A DNA stretch of 64,000 bases from Flavobacteriales bacterium (GTDB lineage: Bacteria > Bacteroidota > Bacteroidia > Flavobacteriales_D > Crocinitomicaceae), in contig CANFRV010000017.1 of assembly GCA_947449575.1 (NCBI GenBank), positions 22,444 to 86,443 of the forward strand, given 5' to 3'. Below the pieces are notes generated by a model. It saw only the letters and a list, made by a program, of their open reading frames with translations. It made no database searches and was not told where the DNA came from. Within the stretch, counting starts at the first letter, position 1; each line of letters begins with the position of its first letter. Shown piece after piece: positions 1-7,970 of the stretch. The position numbers and the translations under genes are program-made.

Positions 1-647
1 GAGATTATAAACATATGGAAACTTTACTTCCTCATTCATTTCGAAATTATACGGATGACTATTGGTCTACAAGAACCTTAGCACCTTCTTCTCTCATATT
101 TTTCTTAGGTTTTGATAAAAAAATACACAGCATAGAGCATCACACACTCTTTTTTGATGAAAGCCTAGAAAAACATACCGAGCAAATTTATTTTGATCCA
201 AAGTGGCCTGAGAAACCTCTTTTTTATGTCTGCGCTCCATCCAAAACAGATCCTTCTGTCGCTCCTGAAAATTGTGAAAATATTTTTATTTTAATACCAA
301 TTGCCGCAGGATTGGAAGATAATGAGGAGATTCGTGAAAAATATTTCAACATCATTATCGACCGCTTAGAAAAGCAAGTTGAAGAACCTATCAAGGAGCA
401 TATTATTTATAAAAAATCATATTGCATCAATGATTTCAAAGCAGATTATCATAGTTATAAAGGCAATGCCTACGGATTAGCAAATACCTTGCGTCAAACG
501 GCTATTTTAAAGCCTAAACTGAATAATAAAAAATTAAAAAATCTAATTTATGCGGGACAACTTACGGTTCCAGGACCAGGTGTACCTCCTGCTTTAATTA
601 GTGGTAAGCTTGCTGCAAATGAATTAATTAAGTTATTTAAAAAATGA
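1..647 (+). CDS. crtI: phytoene desaturase (CrtI family), C-terminal part, cut by the window edge
   Basis: The reading frame is open to the first base of the window, so this is only the last ~215 residues of a longer flavoprotein; the first in-frame ATG at position 15 is internal. CrtI-type desaturases remove hydrogens from phytoene to make lycopene or related coloured carotenoids at the membrane. The visible part carries the CrtI C-terminal signature: a YxHMETLLP-like segment at the left edge and, near the end, YAGQLTVPGPGVPPALISGK, the FAD-binding motif of this family. The stop overlaps the start of the next gene by 4 bases, so the two are co-translated. A CrtI-like carotene isomerase or ketolase of the same fold cannot be excluded without the N-terminus. 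Confidence 0.85.
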   Translation, partial: DYKHMETLLPHSFRNYTDDYWSTRTLAPSSLIFFLGFDKKIHSIEHHTLFFDESLEKHTEQIYFDPKWPEKPLFYVCAPSKTDPSVAPENCENIFILIPIAAGLEDNEEIREKYFNIIIDRLEKQVEEPIKEHIIYKKSYCINDFKADYHSYKGNAYGLANTLRQTAILKPKLNNKKLKNLIYAGQLTVPGPGVPPALISGKLAANELIKLFKK

Positions 648-1069
648 AAAAAATACTATTATTTTTAAGTTTATGGATCCTTTTTTCATTTCGAACGGTA
701 AAAACTGGAGATTTAGTAGTCGAAGTAAGTGGTATCGATTTTTCTAAAAAAGGAAATCTTGTCATAGGAGTATTTAAACAAAGTGGATTTCCAAAGGCTG
801 ATCAATCTAGTTACGGTACAACAGTTGCCATCACGTCAGCAAAGATGATCGTAAAATTCTCAAAAATAACCGAAGGTACTTATGCAATTGCTGTTTTTCA
901 AGATAGCGATAAAAACGCTAAATTAAGTACAAGTATGGTAGGCTATCCGATTGAATTATACGGATTTTCAAATAATAAATATGGAACATTTGGTCCACCC
1001 GCTTTTAAAGATGTAGCTTTTGAAGTGAAAGATGCTCATATATCAACTCTTAAAATAAAAATTCGTTAA
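644..1069 (+). CDS. DUF2141 domain secreted protein
   Basis: A 141-residue protein with an N-terminal signal peptide (positively charged MKK, then a leucine/phenylalanine-rich segment) followed by one small beta-rich domain typical of DUF2141: alternating strands, a G(T/S)YAIAVFQDxDxN motif around residues 86-98 and a C-terminal FGPPAFKDVAFEV stretch. Exported to the periplasm or outer surface; no enzymatic function is known for the family. Its ATG overlaps the phytoene desaturase stop (ATGA), so it is the distal gene of a carotenoid operon. A link to pigment handling is inference from position only. It converges with the next gene on the minus strand with a few bases of overlap. Confidence 0.8.
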   Translation: MKKILLFLSLWILFSFRTVKTGDLVVEVSGIDFSKKGNLVIGVFKQSGFPKADQSSYGTTVAITSAKMIVKFSKITEGTYAIAVFQDSDKNAKLSTSMVGYPIELYGFSNNKYGTFGPPAFKDVAFEVKDAHISTLKIKIR

Positions 1070-1476
1070 TGCGGTAACTTTTCTTTAAATTTTCCATACG
1101 TCCAAGTACCGATAAGCGCACTTAATAATACGACACCAAAAACGAGTAAACCACTACCAAACAGAGCATACATTGGACCTGGACAAGCGCCTGTCATTGC
1201 CCAACCTAAACCAAAAATAAAACCACCGATTACGGTTCCCTTATTCAATTCTTTTTTTCCAATCTTAATGTCTTTTCCTGTAATCGTTTTCACTTTGAAT
1301 TTTTTAATTATCTGAATAGAAATTATTCCTACAGCTATCGCAGAAAAAATAACTCCATACATGTGAAAGGATTGAAATCGAAACATCTCTTGAATTCTAA
1401 ACCAAGAAACAACTTCTGCTTTTATTAGAATCACACCAAATACAAATCCAAGTAGTAAATATTTTATTATTTTCAT
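1066..1476 (-). CDS. YeeE/YedE family membrane protein, small subunit type (DUF6691-like)
   Basis: A 136-residue integral membrane protein with four hydrophobic segments and the family hallmark GACPGPMYALFG at about residues 96-107. The conserved cysteine in this motif is the one implicated in passing sulfur species such as thiosulfate through YeeE-like channels. In Bacteroidota the YeeE fold is usually encoded as two adjacent half-genes, and the partner lies 10 bp upstream on the same strand. Together they probably import a reduced sulfur compound. The exact substrate cannot be read from sequence. Confidence 0.85.
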   Translation of the reverse strand: MKIIKYLLLGFVFGVILIKAEVVSWFRIQEMFRFQSFHMYGVIFSAIAVGIISIQIIKKFKVKTITGKDIKIGKKELNKGTVIGGFIFGLGWAMTGACPGPMYALFGSGLLVFGVVLLSALIGTWTYGKFKEKLPH

Positions 1477-1486
1477 TGTGTAAAAT

Positions 1487-2047
1487 TTAAAGTTTCATTA
1501 GTAAAGGAAAAATCAACCAAGTCATTACCAAACCTCCGATAAAGAAAAAGATAGTAGCTACGAGCGATGAAAACTGTAGATTGGATAAACCACTTATCGA
1601 ATGACCAGAAGTGCAACCATTTGCATAGCGAACACCAAAACCTACAAAAAATCCACCAAAAACCATTAGTATAAATCCCTTTAAGGTCAACAGAGCTTCT
1701 ATAGTAAAGATTTCCTTCGGAGCAAATCCTGTATGGTCATTTATTCCTAAAGCATTCAAATCTGCAGTCGTGTTTTTTGAAATCTGAATAGCATTGGGAT
1801 CTTGAAGGAAATAACCAGCCACTAAACCTCCTAAAATAATCCCAAAAGCAAATAATAAATTCCATGACTCCGCTTTCCAATCGTAGTCAAAAAATTTTAT
1901 ATTAGCAGGAAAACAAGAAGCACAAATGTGTTTCAGTGAAGATGAAATTCCAAACATTTTATTGCCAATTATCAATAAAACAGGAATCATAAGACCAATG
2001 AGAGGTCCAGAAATATACCAAGGCCAAGGCTGTGTTAAAACATTCAT
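1487..2047 (-). CDS. YeeE/YedE family membrane protein, large half
   Basis: Integral membrane protein of the YeeE/YedE sulfur-transport family. Motifs seen are QPWPWYISGPLIGL at the N-terminus, a HICASCFPAN stretch and the core YANGCTSGHSISGL, which holds the conserved cysteine. I chose the ATG at 2047 because family members start just before the QPWPWY motif and it is preceded by an A-rich leader (AAAGTAAAAAGC). In-frame ATGs at 2083 and 2170 would add 12 or 41 residues, the longer form adding a hydrophobic segment. It lies 10 bp upstream of the small half-gene, forming a two-gene operon. No sulfurtransferase or beta-lactamase-like partner is visible next to it. Confidence 0.85.
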   Translation of the reverse strand: MNVLTQPWPWYISGPLIGLMIPVLLIIGNKMFGISSSLKHICASCFPANIKFFDYDWKAESWNLLFAFGIILGGLVAGYFLQDPNAIQISKNTTADLNALGINDHTGFAPKEIFTIEALLTLKGFILMVFGGFFVGFGVRYANGCTSGHSISGLSNLQFSSLVATIFFFIGGLVMTWLIFPLLMKL

Positions 2048-2326
2048 GCTTTTTACTTTAAAAAATTCTATAGTGAATTCCATTACAAAATAAAGGATTA
2101 TAATAGTAGTAATCAAGTAAATGTCAACAAATCTATAAATACTATAGATTAAATAGAGTAAATAAGACAATTTTGTCTTCTTTACTCTGAAAAATGCAAC
2201 TATTTGTAAATAAGTAGTATAGATTGTAAATCGTTCCCTTGCTTAGGATCATTCTAGTCAAAAGCAAATGCTCAAACGTTCAAACATTGACATCAACACG
2301 AATGATCATTCTCCCTGATAATTTAT

Positions 2327-2334
2327 TAACTTTG
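2327..2334 (+). promoter_or_regulatory. -7 promoter box (TAACTTTG) of the adenylating enzyme gene
   Basis: TAACTTTG matches the Bacteroidota TAnnTTTG box. It sits 30 bp before the ATG at 2365 and inside the longer reading frame beginning at 2239, which argues that the shorter start is used. No TTG was found at the usual spacing upstream. Confidence 0.5.
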
Positions 2335-2364
2335 TCCGTAACACGAATTCAGAAAATAGAAAAA

Positions 2365-3888
2365 ATGGATTTTCAAAAGGTACCGATTGCCAACTTGTTT
2401 TTAAATAATTGCTACTTATACCCTGAGAATAAGGCGATTTTTATAAATAAACGGCACTATACCTACGCTGAACTTTTACAAAAAGTGTATTCCATTTATT
2501 CTCAAATAGCCAATCATGATCAGTTATTTCAACGAATTGGAGTCTATTGTACGGATGATATCGAGACGTACGCATCCATTTTAGCCATTTCTCTTTACGG
2601 CGCTGCATTTGTCCCCTTAAACTCAAATTTTCCGATTACCAGAAACCAAGCAATTATAGAAGCAGCAGACCTGTCAAGTATCGTCAATTGTGAAGAAAAC
2701 ACTTTTAAAAATGAATGTAAAAATATTACTTTTTTCTCCTCAAAAAATGATCTTTCCGGTTCTAACAAGACTGTCAAAAAAGATCACTTTGAACGAAAAG
2801 TAGATCTAGAACTTGCTTATATATTATTCACTTCAGGAACCACTGGAAAGCCAAAAGGTGTACCCGTAAGCACCGAAAATGTGTGGAATTTCTTTTCTTT
2901 CTATTTGAATAATCCTCGCTTCGCTTTTACACCAAATGATCGCTTTATTCAAGTATTTGAACTGACGTTTGATGTCTCTATTTTCTCCTTTTTCATGCCT
3001 TTACATATTGGAGCTTGCTGCTATGTGACACCGCAAAAAGGTATACGATTTTTAGAAATAATACAGATTTTAAAAGAACACCAGATAACCGTTTCAACAC
3101 TCGTGCCCACTGTTTTACAATACATTGAAAAATACATCGATGAAATAGATTTTCCTCACATGAAGTATAGTTTTTTTATTGGCGATAAATTGAACCATTC
3201 TATTGTTTCGAAATGGGCAAAAAAAATAAAAAATGCAGAAATAATAAACTTTTACGGACCAACGGAAGCGACCATAATGTGCACAAGTTATACGTGGAAC
3301 GAAAGTGATTCTTTGCAAGAAAGTAATAACGATATTGTACCAATTGGGAAGCCATTTCAGAATATCGAATACATTCTTATTTCTAACAATAATCAACCTA
3401 TTGAAAAAAAAGAAGTTGGAGAACTTTGTTTATCTGGAAAGCAAATAGTTACCTCCTATTTGAATCACTCGAATGAAGAACGCTTTGTTGAATTACAAAG
3501 TAAATCTGGAAACGTAAAACGTTTTTATAAAACAGGTGATTTAGCAAGTATCAACTCAAAAGGTAACTTATTATTTCATGGGAGAATAGATCGACAAGTG
3601 AAAATCAATGGACATAGAGTTGAGTTGAATGAAATTGAAGAACATATCCGAAGATTGACAAACGATGTTTTTTATGTTGGTTGTTTTTCAGATAAAAAAA
3701 ATGTCAATCAGTTGGTGCTTTTTGTAGAGAAAAATGAGAGAAAAATAGATTTCAAAGAAGCATTAGCAAAGTCTCTCCCAGAATACATGTTACCAACATC
3801 GACTATTATTTTACATGAAATCCCATTCAATTATAACAGTAAAGTTGATGAAAAGAAACTACAGGAATTGCTTTTGAATAATGGGTGA
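2365..3888 (+). CDS. DltA-like amino-acid adenylating enzyme (AMP-binding ligase)
   Basis: A 507-residue stand-alone adenylation domain of DltA size. It activates a carboxylic acid, in this family usually an amino acid such as D-alanine, as an adenylate and loads it on a carrier protein. Seen motifs: the phosphate loop YILFTSGTTGKPKG, NFYGPTEAT, a TGDLA motif and the hinge region GRIDRQVKINGHRVELNEIE, with the catalytic lysine expected near the C-terminus (NSKVDEKKL). The start at 2365 is chosen because a TAACTTTG promoter box lies inside the upstream extension. A carrier protein, an MBOAT acyltransferase and a DltD-like gene follow at 5243-7857, an order recalling dlt operons. The amino-acid substrate is not known; a free-standing peptide-synthetase module is the alternative. 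Confidence 0.8.
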   Translation: MDFQKVPIANLFLNNCYLYPENKAIFINKRHYTYAELLQKVYSIYSQIANHDQLFQRIGVYCTDDIETYASILAISLYGAAFVPLNSNFPITRNQAIIEAADLSSIVNCEENTFKNECKNITFFSSKNDLSGSNKTVKKDHFERKVDLELAYILFTSGTTGKPKGVPVSTENVWNFFSFYLNNPRFAFTPNDRFIQVFELTFDVSIFSFFMPLHIGACCYVTPQKGIRFLEIIQILKEHQITVSTLVPTVLQYIEKYIDEIDFPHMKYSFFIGDKLNHSIVSKWAKKIKNAEIINFYGPTEATIMCTSYTWNESDSLQESNNDIVPIGKPFQNIEYILISNNNQPIEKKEVGELCLSGKQIVTSYLNHSNEERFVELQSKSGNVKRFYKTGDLASINSKGNLLFHGRIDRQVKINGHRVELNEIEEHIRRLTNDVFYVGCFSDKKNVNQLVLFVEKNERKIDFKEALAKSLPEYMLPTSTIILHEIPFNYNSKVDEKKLQELLLNNG

Positions 3889-3983
3889 TTCACTGTAAAT
3901 TGGACTACAGAATAACTTAAAAAAAATCGGTGTAATTCATTATTTAGGAGACTAATTACCCGATAAAAAACATTAATTTAATT

Positions 3984-4011
3984 ACGCATTTTGCGTAACG
4001 CATTTTGCGTA
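3984..4011. promoter_or_regulatory. tandem palindromic operator candidate upstream of the ATPase gene
   Basis: A perfect 14-bp tandem duplication (ACGCATTTTGCGTA twice, at 3984-3997 and 3998-4011). Each copy is itself an inverted repeat (TACGCA/TGCGTA arms). It lies 14 bp upstream of the -7 box of the ATPase gene, overlapping where the -33 region would be, the typical place for a repressor or activator site. The binding protein is unknown. Confidence 0.45.
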
Positions 4012-4024
4012 ATGATTTTTATTG

Positions 4025-4032
4025 TATTTTTG
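4025..4032 (+). promoter_or_regulatory. -7 promoter box (TATTTTTG) of the ATPase gene
   Basis: Exact TAnnTTTG match ending 4 bases before the ATG at 4037. The transcription start would fall on or next to the ATG, implying a leaderless mRNA. Confidence 0.5.
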
Positions 4033-4036
4033 TTGT

Positions 4037-5161
4037 ATGAAAAATCCATTCTTAATAAGCGGTTACCAAGGTTATAATTACTTTTGCGATAGAGAAGAAG
4101 AAACAGAACACATCATTAAAAACCTAGAAAATGGTATAAATACCACACTTTTATCTATTAGAAGAATCGGTAAAACAGGATTAATTCACCATGTTTTTAA
4201 TAAAATTCAAGAAAAAAGACCCTCTATTTGTATCTATATAGATTTATATGCAACCCAAAACTTAAATGACTTAATTGAAAAAGTAGCCACTTCTTTTGTA
4301 AAGAATTTTCCAGAAAAACAATCTGCAGGTAAAAAATTAATGCAAGTCATGAAAGGATTGCGCCCTGTGATACAATTTGATGGCTTGAGTGGTGAACCAC
4401 AAATTTCATTTGACTTCACACTAGAAAGTCAAATGAATCATTCTTTGCAAAGTTTATTTTCCTTTTTAGAAAATCAAAACATCAATATTGTTATAGCATT
4501 CGATGAATTTCAACAAATCAATGAATATCCTGAAAAAAATACGGAAGCCATTTTACGAACCATCATCCAACCATTAACCAATATTCAATTTATTTTTAGC
4601 GGAAGTAGTAAGCATTTACTGATGGATATTTTCAACAATAGTAAACGTCCATTTTTTGCAAGCACTCAAGCAATTCAATTAGGTTTCATTCCTACTGAAA
4701 AATACAGTGACTATATTCAGCAACATTTTGAATCGAACAAAAAAACTATTTCAGCAGAATCTATCCAATTTATTTTAACTTGGTCCAAAAGACATACCTA
4801 TTATACCCAAGTTGTATGTAATCGCGTATTTAGTCTTGGAATAAAATTAATAACAATAAGTGATGTTCAAAAAGCATGTAACCAGATTTTGGTAGAACAA
4901 GAAGTTATTTTCTATCAATATAGAAATTTACTGACAGCGGGCCAATGGAACATTTTAAAAGCAATTGCTAAGGAAGGCAAAGTTTATCACATTCTTGAAA
5001 AAAAATTCATACAAAATCACTCGTTAGGAACCACATCAAGTATTCAAAGAACGTTCGCTTCCTTACTTCAAAAAGAAATGATTTATGAAGAGCAAGAAGA
5101 AAAAGGAAGTTATTATTCGATTTATGACTGTTTTCTATCTCGTTGGCTAGAAAAAATTTAA
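4037..5161 (+). CDS. AAA-type ATP-binding protein (archaeal-type ATPase fold)
   Basis: A 374-residue P-loop NTPase. The Walker A is atypical for AAA but usual for the ATPase_2/archaeal ATPase group (LLSIRRIGKTGLIHH, residues ~35-49), and the Walker B is IVIAFDEFQQI (~155-165). A sensor-like FIFSGSSKHL follows, then a C-terminal winged-helix-like region. ATG at 4037 is the start; an upstream TTG would lie within the promoter. Such proteins are found as isolated genes near mobile or defence DNA, and no function is established. It stands between the DltA-like and carrier-protein genes with its own promoter and operator, so it may be an insertion into that locus rather than part of it. Confidence 0.75.
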   Translation: MKNPFLISGYQGYNYFCDREEETEHIIKNLENGINTTLLSIRRIGKTGLIHHVFNKIQEKRPSICIYIDLYATQNLNDLIEKVATSFVKNFPEKQSAGKKLMQVMKGLRPVIQFDGLSGEPQISFDFTLESQMNHSLQSLFSFLENQNINIVIAFDEFQQINEYPEKNTEAILRTIIQPLTNIQFIFSGSSKHLLMDIFNNSKRPFFASTQAIQLGFIPTEKYSDYIQQHFESNKKTISAESIQFILTWSKRHTYYTQVVCNRVFSLGIKLITISDVQKACNQILVEQEVIFYQYRNLLTAGQWNILKAIAKEGKVYHILEKKFIQNHSLGTTSSIQRTFASLLQKEMIYEEQEEKGSYYSIYDCFLSRWLEKI

Positions 5162-5242
5162 AACAACAAGGATTTTTATTTTAAATAGTTAAATGAATTT
5201 ATAAGCAAAAAAACTAATTTAAAATGTAAATTTACTTTTACA

Positions 5243-5488
5243 ATGCAGAGAGAAACAACATTAGTTCAGTTACAAACTATTTTTAGACTGTTTTTTAGAA
5301 ATCAATTCATTGAATTGACAAAAGAAACAACCACTGATGATATTGATTATTGGGACTCTCTGACGCATTTAGAATTGATTTCTGAAATTGAAAACCATTT
5401 TAACGTTCATTTTTCATTGGATGAAGTTCTGCAATTTAAAAATGTAGGTCATTTGATTGAATGTCTTTCTAGCAAAATTAACTCATAG
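5243..5488 (+). CDS. acyl carrier protein (DltC-like)
   Basis: An 81-residue carrier protein. The phosphopantetheine attachment motif is DSLTHLEL with the modified serine at residue 39, followed by the usual helix and a C-terminal hydrophobic helix (VGHLIECLSSKI). It would carry the residue activated by the adenylating enzyme at 2365-3888 and present it to the MBOAT protein encoded 6 bp downstream. It lacks the neighbours of a fatty-acid synthase ACP (fabF, fabD), which supports a dedicated role in this locus. Confidence 0.85.
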   Translation: MQRETTLVQLQTIFRLFFRNQFIELTKETTTDDIDYWDSLTHLELISEIENHFNVHFSLDEVLQFKNVGHLIECLSSKINS

Positions 5489-5494
5489 CTAAAC

Positions 5495-6910
5495 ATGCCT
5501 TTTAACTCTATATTATTTTTTATTTTCCTCGGAGTTGTCACTGCTATTCATTTTTTTTTAAAACAAAACCAACGAAAATATTTCTTAATTTTTGTCAGTT
5601 TTACGTTTATTTGCTTTAAAAATGTGGAGTCCCTCCTACTTTTGATTACAGCCATTTCATTGACGTATTTTTTAGCACGCAAAATATCCACTACGCTTGA
5701 CCTATTTTACAGGAAATTACTGCTCCGAATAGGGATTTTCTTCAATCTATCCTTCCTATTTTACTTTAAATATTTTGAAACAACTGAAGGAGGTAATTTC
5801 AAACCTGAAACAATTATCTTTCTACTTGGAATTTCATTCTACACCTTACAAAATATTTCTTATTTACTTGAAATCTATTCAAAGCGACTAAAAGAAATAC
5901 CCAGCTTTGTAGATTACACACTATATTCTTCCTTTTTTCCAAAATTTATTATGGGACCAATCACGCTTCCGCAAGATTTTATACCTCAAATTAGCCGTTC
6001 AAAAACTCTTTATACCCAGATAATTAGCGGCTTTAATCGGATTCTTTTAGGAGTGGTAAAAAAGGTCGTAATTGCTGATAGACTCGCTGCTTATGTTCAC
6101 TACAACTTTGATCTAAGTGATTCAACTACCGGTCTTACCACTCTAATCACCACCTACTTATTCACCCTGCAACTATATTTTGATTTCTCTGGCTATTCTG
6201 ACATTGCTCTTGGATCTGCAAAAATGTTAGGCTTTGATTTAAAAGAGAATTTTAACCTCCCATTGCGCGCAAAATCGATTTCAGAGTTCTGGCGTAAATG
6301 GCACATTTCATTAACTTCTTGGATCACGAATTATGTTTTTTACCCGGTTTCTTTTCACTACAGAAAATACAAGAAATTTGGCGTTGCCATTGCTCTTATT
6401 ATCACTTTTCTATTATCAGGTATCTGGCATGGAATAGGATTCACCTTTGTAATTTATGCGCTTAGTCATGCAGTATATATGTGTATTGAAATTTTCACTA
6501 AATCTACACGAGAAAAAATAGCTACTTTTTTTCATCCTAAAATCTATGGATTTATCAGTGTTTTTATCACTTTCAATTTGGTGAGTTTAAGCTTTGTTTT
6601 TTTTAGAGCAACAACGCTTGAGAAGGCATGGCAAATGATTACATCAATTTTCAATTACACCCATTTTATTCCTAGAAATTGGTCCTTAGACTTATTCTCT
6701 AAACTAGCTACAACAGGTGATCAAGAATCATTTTTTAATCTATTTATTTCCCTGATTTTAGGGGGGGGATTTCTATTTTTTGAAAAACAAATCGATCGAA
6801 CAAGTATATCTGAAAAACTTAAATTTACATCCCTACTATTTTTTGTCCTACTGCTGCTTCTCTTTGGAGTTTTCACTAGTCAAGAGCAATTTATTTATAA
6901 TCAATTCTAA
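5495..6910 (+). CDS. MBOAT-family membrane acyltransferase (DltB/AlgI-like)
   Basis: A 471-residue polytopic membrane protein of the MBOAT family that moves an acyl group from a carrier across the inner membrane. Family motifs are FDFSGYSDIALG, EFWRKWHISL (His270) and the active-site SGIWHGIG with the catalytic histidine at residue 312. It starts 6 bp after the carrier protein and its stop overlaps the next start (TAATG). AlgI and DltB have the same fold; the adjacent adenylating enzyme and carrier favour the DltB-like role. Oddity: a run of eight G at 6761-6768 lies inside codons ~423-425, unusual in this AT-rich gene and prone to slippage. Confidence 0.85.
   Translation: MPFNSILFFIFLGVVTAIHFFLKQNQRKYFLIFVSFTFICFKNVESLLLLITAISLTYFLARKISTTLDLFYRKLLLRIGIFFNLSFLFYFKYFETTEGGNFKPETIIFLLGISFYTLQNISYLLEIYSKRLKEIPSFVDYTLYSSFFPKFIMGPITLPQDFIPQISRSKTLYTQIISGFNRILLGVVKKVVIADRLAAYVHYNFDLSDSTTGLTTLITTYLFTLQLYFDFSGYSDIALGSAKMLGFDLKENFNLPLRAKSISEFWRKWHISLTSWITNYVFYPVSFHYRKYKKFGVAIALIITFLLSGIWHGIGFTFVIYALSHAVYMCIEIFTKSTREKIATFFHPKIYGFISVFITFNLVSLSFVFFRATTLEKAWQMITSIFNYTHFIPRNWSLDLFSKLATTGDQESFFNLFISLILGGGFLFFEKQIDRTSISEKLKFTSLLFFVLLLLLFGVFTSQEQFIYNQF
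6761..6768 (+). repeat. G8 homopolymer inside the MBOAT gene
   Basis: Eight consecutive G in an otherwise AT-rich coding region. A gain or loss of one G would shift the frame about 48 codons before the end and remove the last membrane segments. Confidence 0.8.
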
Positions 6911-7857
6911 TGAGAAAAATTTATAAACTATTCTTTTTAAGTTTATTGTTACTTCTAATTCTAGTTGTACTCGAAAAAACATATAGTTTTCTTTTGGCAC
7001 ACAATAAGAATATCAAAGTGTCGTATGTCACCAGTGAAAAAATAAATGCAGAAGTTTTAATACTCGGAAATTGTGTTCCCTACACGACTATTTCACCAAA
7101 AATCTTAAAAGAGAAAACGAACTTAAAAACGTATAATTTAGCAGAACATAATGCCGATTTTGCGGAGAATTACTTGAGTTTATATCTGTATTTAAAAAAT
7201 AATAAAGCGCCCCAAATTGCTCTACTATATGTAAGTCCAGAAACTTTTGATGATCAATATAATTCCTTTAGTAGCTATCGTTTTTCTACTTTTTCAGAAG
7301 ATTCAATTGTTTCAGAGGTTCTGAAAACACAAAATCCTGCGTATTATCGATGGACAAAAATTCCATTTATGAAATATGCGTATTACAACAATCAATTTAC
7401 TTTTAATGCACTTCAAGGAGCTAAACACTATTTTGAAAACAGGCATATCCCCTATCTCACCGATGGATTTAACCCCCATTTCAATACAGGAACTATAATA
7501 AATAGTGGTTTCAATGAAAGCTACATTCGAAATCAAGACTTTACCTGGAGCGGAAGAAAGGAAAAGTATTTACGTCTATTGATTCAGCTCGCTAAAAAAA
7601 ATAAAATACACCTTATTTTTTATGAATCTCCGCTGTATACAAAATTGCTAAAATATCAATCCAATAGAAAAGCAATCCTTGAAAGAACGCGAAAAATAGC
7701 AACAGCTCATGCGATAGAGTATTTAGTTTTTGATACAATGGCAGTCTCAGCTTCGAAAAGTAATTTCATTTCCACCAATACGATGAATTACCAAAGTTCA
7801 AAAAAGTTCTCTGAGCTACTATCGAAATATATTAAATTGGAAGCGAAAGACAGGTAG
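6910..7857 (+). CDS. DltD-like membrane-anchored SGNH-fold protein with altered active site
   Basis: A 315-residue protein with one N-terminal membrane anchor (residues ~5-28) and an extracytoplasmic domain resembling the DltD/DUF1574 SGNH-type proteins encoded after MBOAT acyltransferases. The first block reads VLILGNCVPYTTISP, where family members usually have a G(S/D)S nucleophile; here the position is Cys55. The last block, normally DxxHLNxxG, reads STNTMNYQSSKKFSELL and lacks the Asp-His pair. It may be a non-catalytic or cysteine-based member. It is translationally coupled to the MBOAT gene (1-base overlap). Presumed to assist the final transfer to an envelope polymer; assignment rests on fold pattern and position. 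Confidence 0.6.
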   Translation: MRKIYKLFFLSLLLLLILVVLEKTYSFLLAHNKNIKVSYVTSEKINAEVLILGNCVPYTTISPKILKEKTNLKTYNLAEHNADFAENYLSLYLYLKNNKAPQIALLYVSPETFDDQYNSFSSYRFSTFSEDSIVSEVLKTQNPAYYRWTKIPFMKYAYYNNQFTFNALQGAKHYFENRHIPYLTDGFNPHFNTGTIINSGFNESYIRNQDFTWSGRKEKYLRLLIQLAKKNKIHLIFYESPLYTKLLKYQSNRKAILERTRKIATAHAIEYLVFDTMAVSASKSNFISTNTMNYQSSKKFSELLSKYIKLEAKDR

Positions 7858-7920
7858 AATTGTGTTTTAATTGGTGATATTAAAACAAACGTATAATTTC
7901 ACAACCAATATTTTAAAGCA

Positions 7921-7957
7921 AAAAAAATGTCTGGAAGAAATCCCAGACATTTTTTTG
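7921..7957. terminator. bidirectional Rho-independent terminator
   Basis: Stem ATGTCTGG/CCAGACAT (7927-7934 with 7943-7950) flanked by seven A on the left and seven T on the right, between the convergent DltD-like and pyruvate dehydrogenase E2 genes. It can act in both directions. Confidence 0.85.
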
Positions 7958-7970
7958 AAAATATTTCAAT

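Noticed and set aside
2239..2364. N-terminal extension of the adenylating enzyme from an upstream ATG
   Set aside because: A TAACTTTG promoter box lies inside it and the added residues do not match the family; the start at 2365 was chosen.
3984..4011. CRISPR-like repeat
   Set aside because: Only two adjacent 14-bp copies without spacers; better explained as an operator. No CRISPR array was seen in the window.
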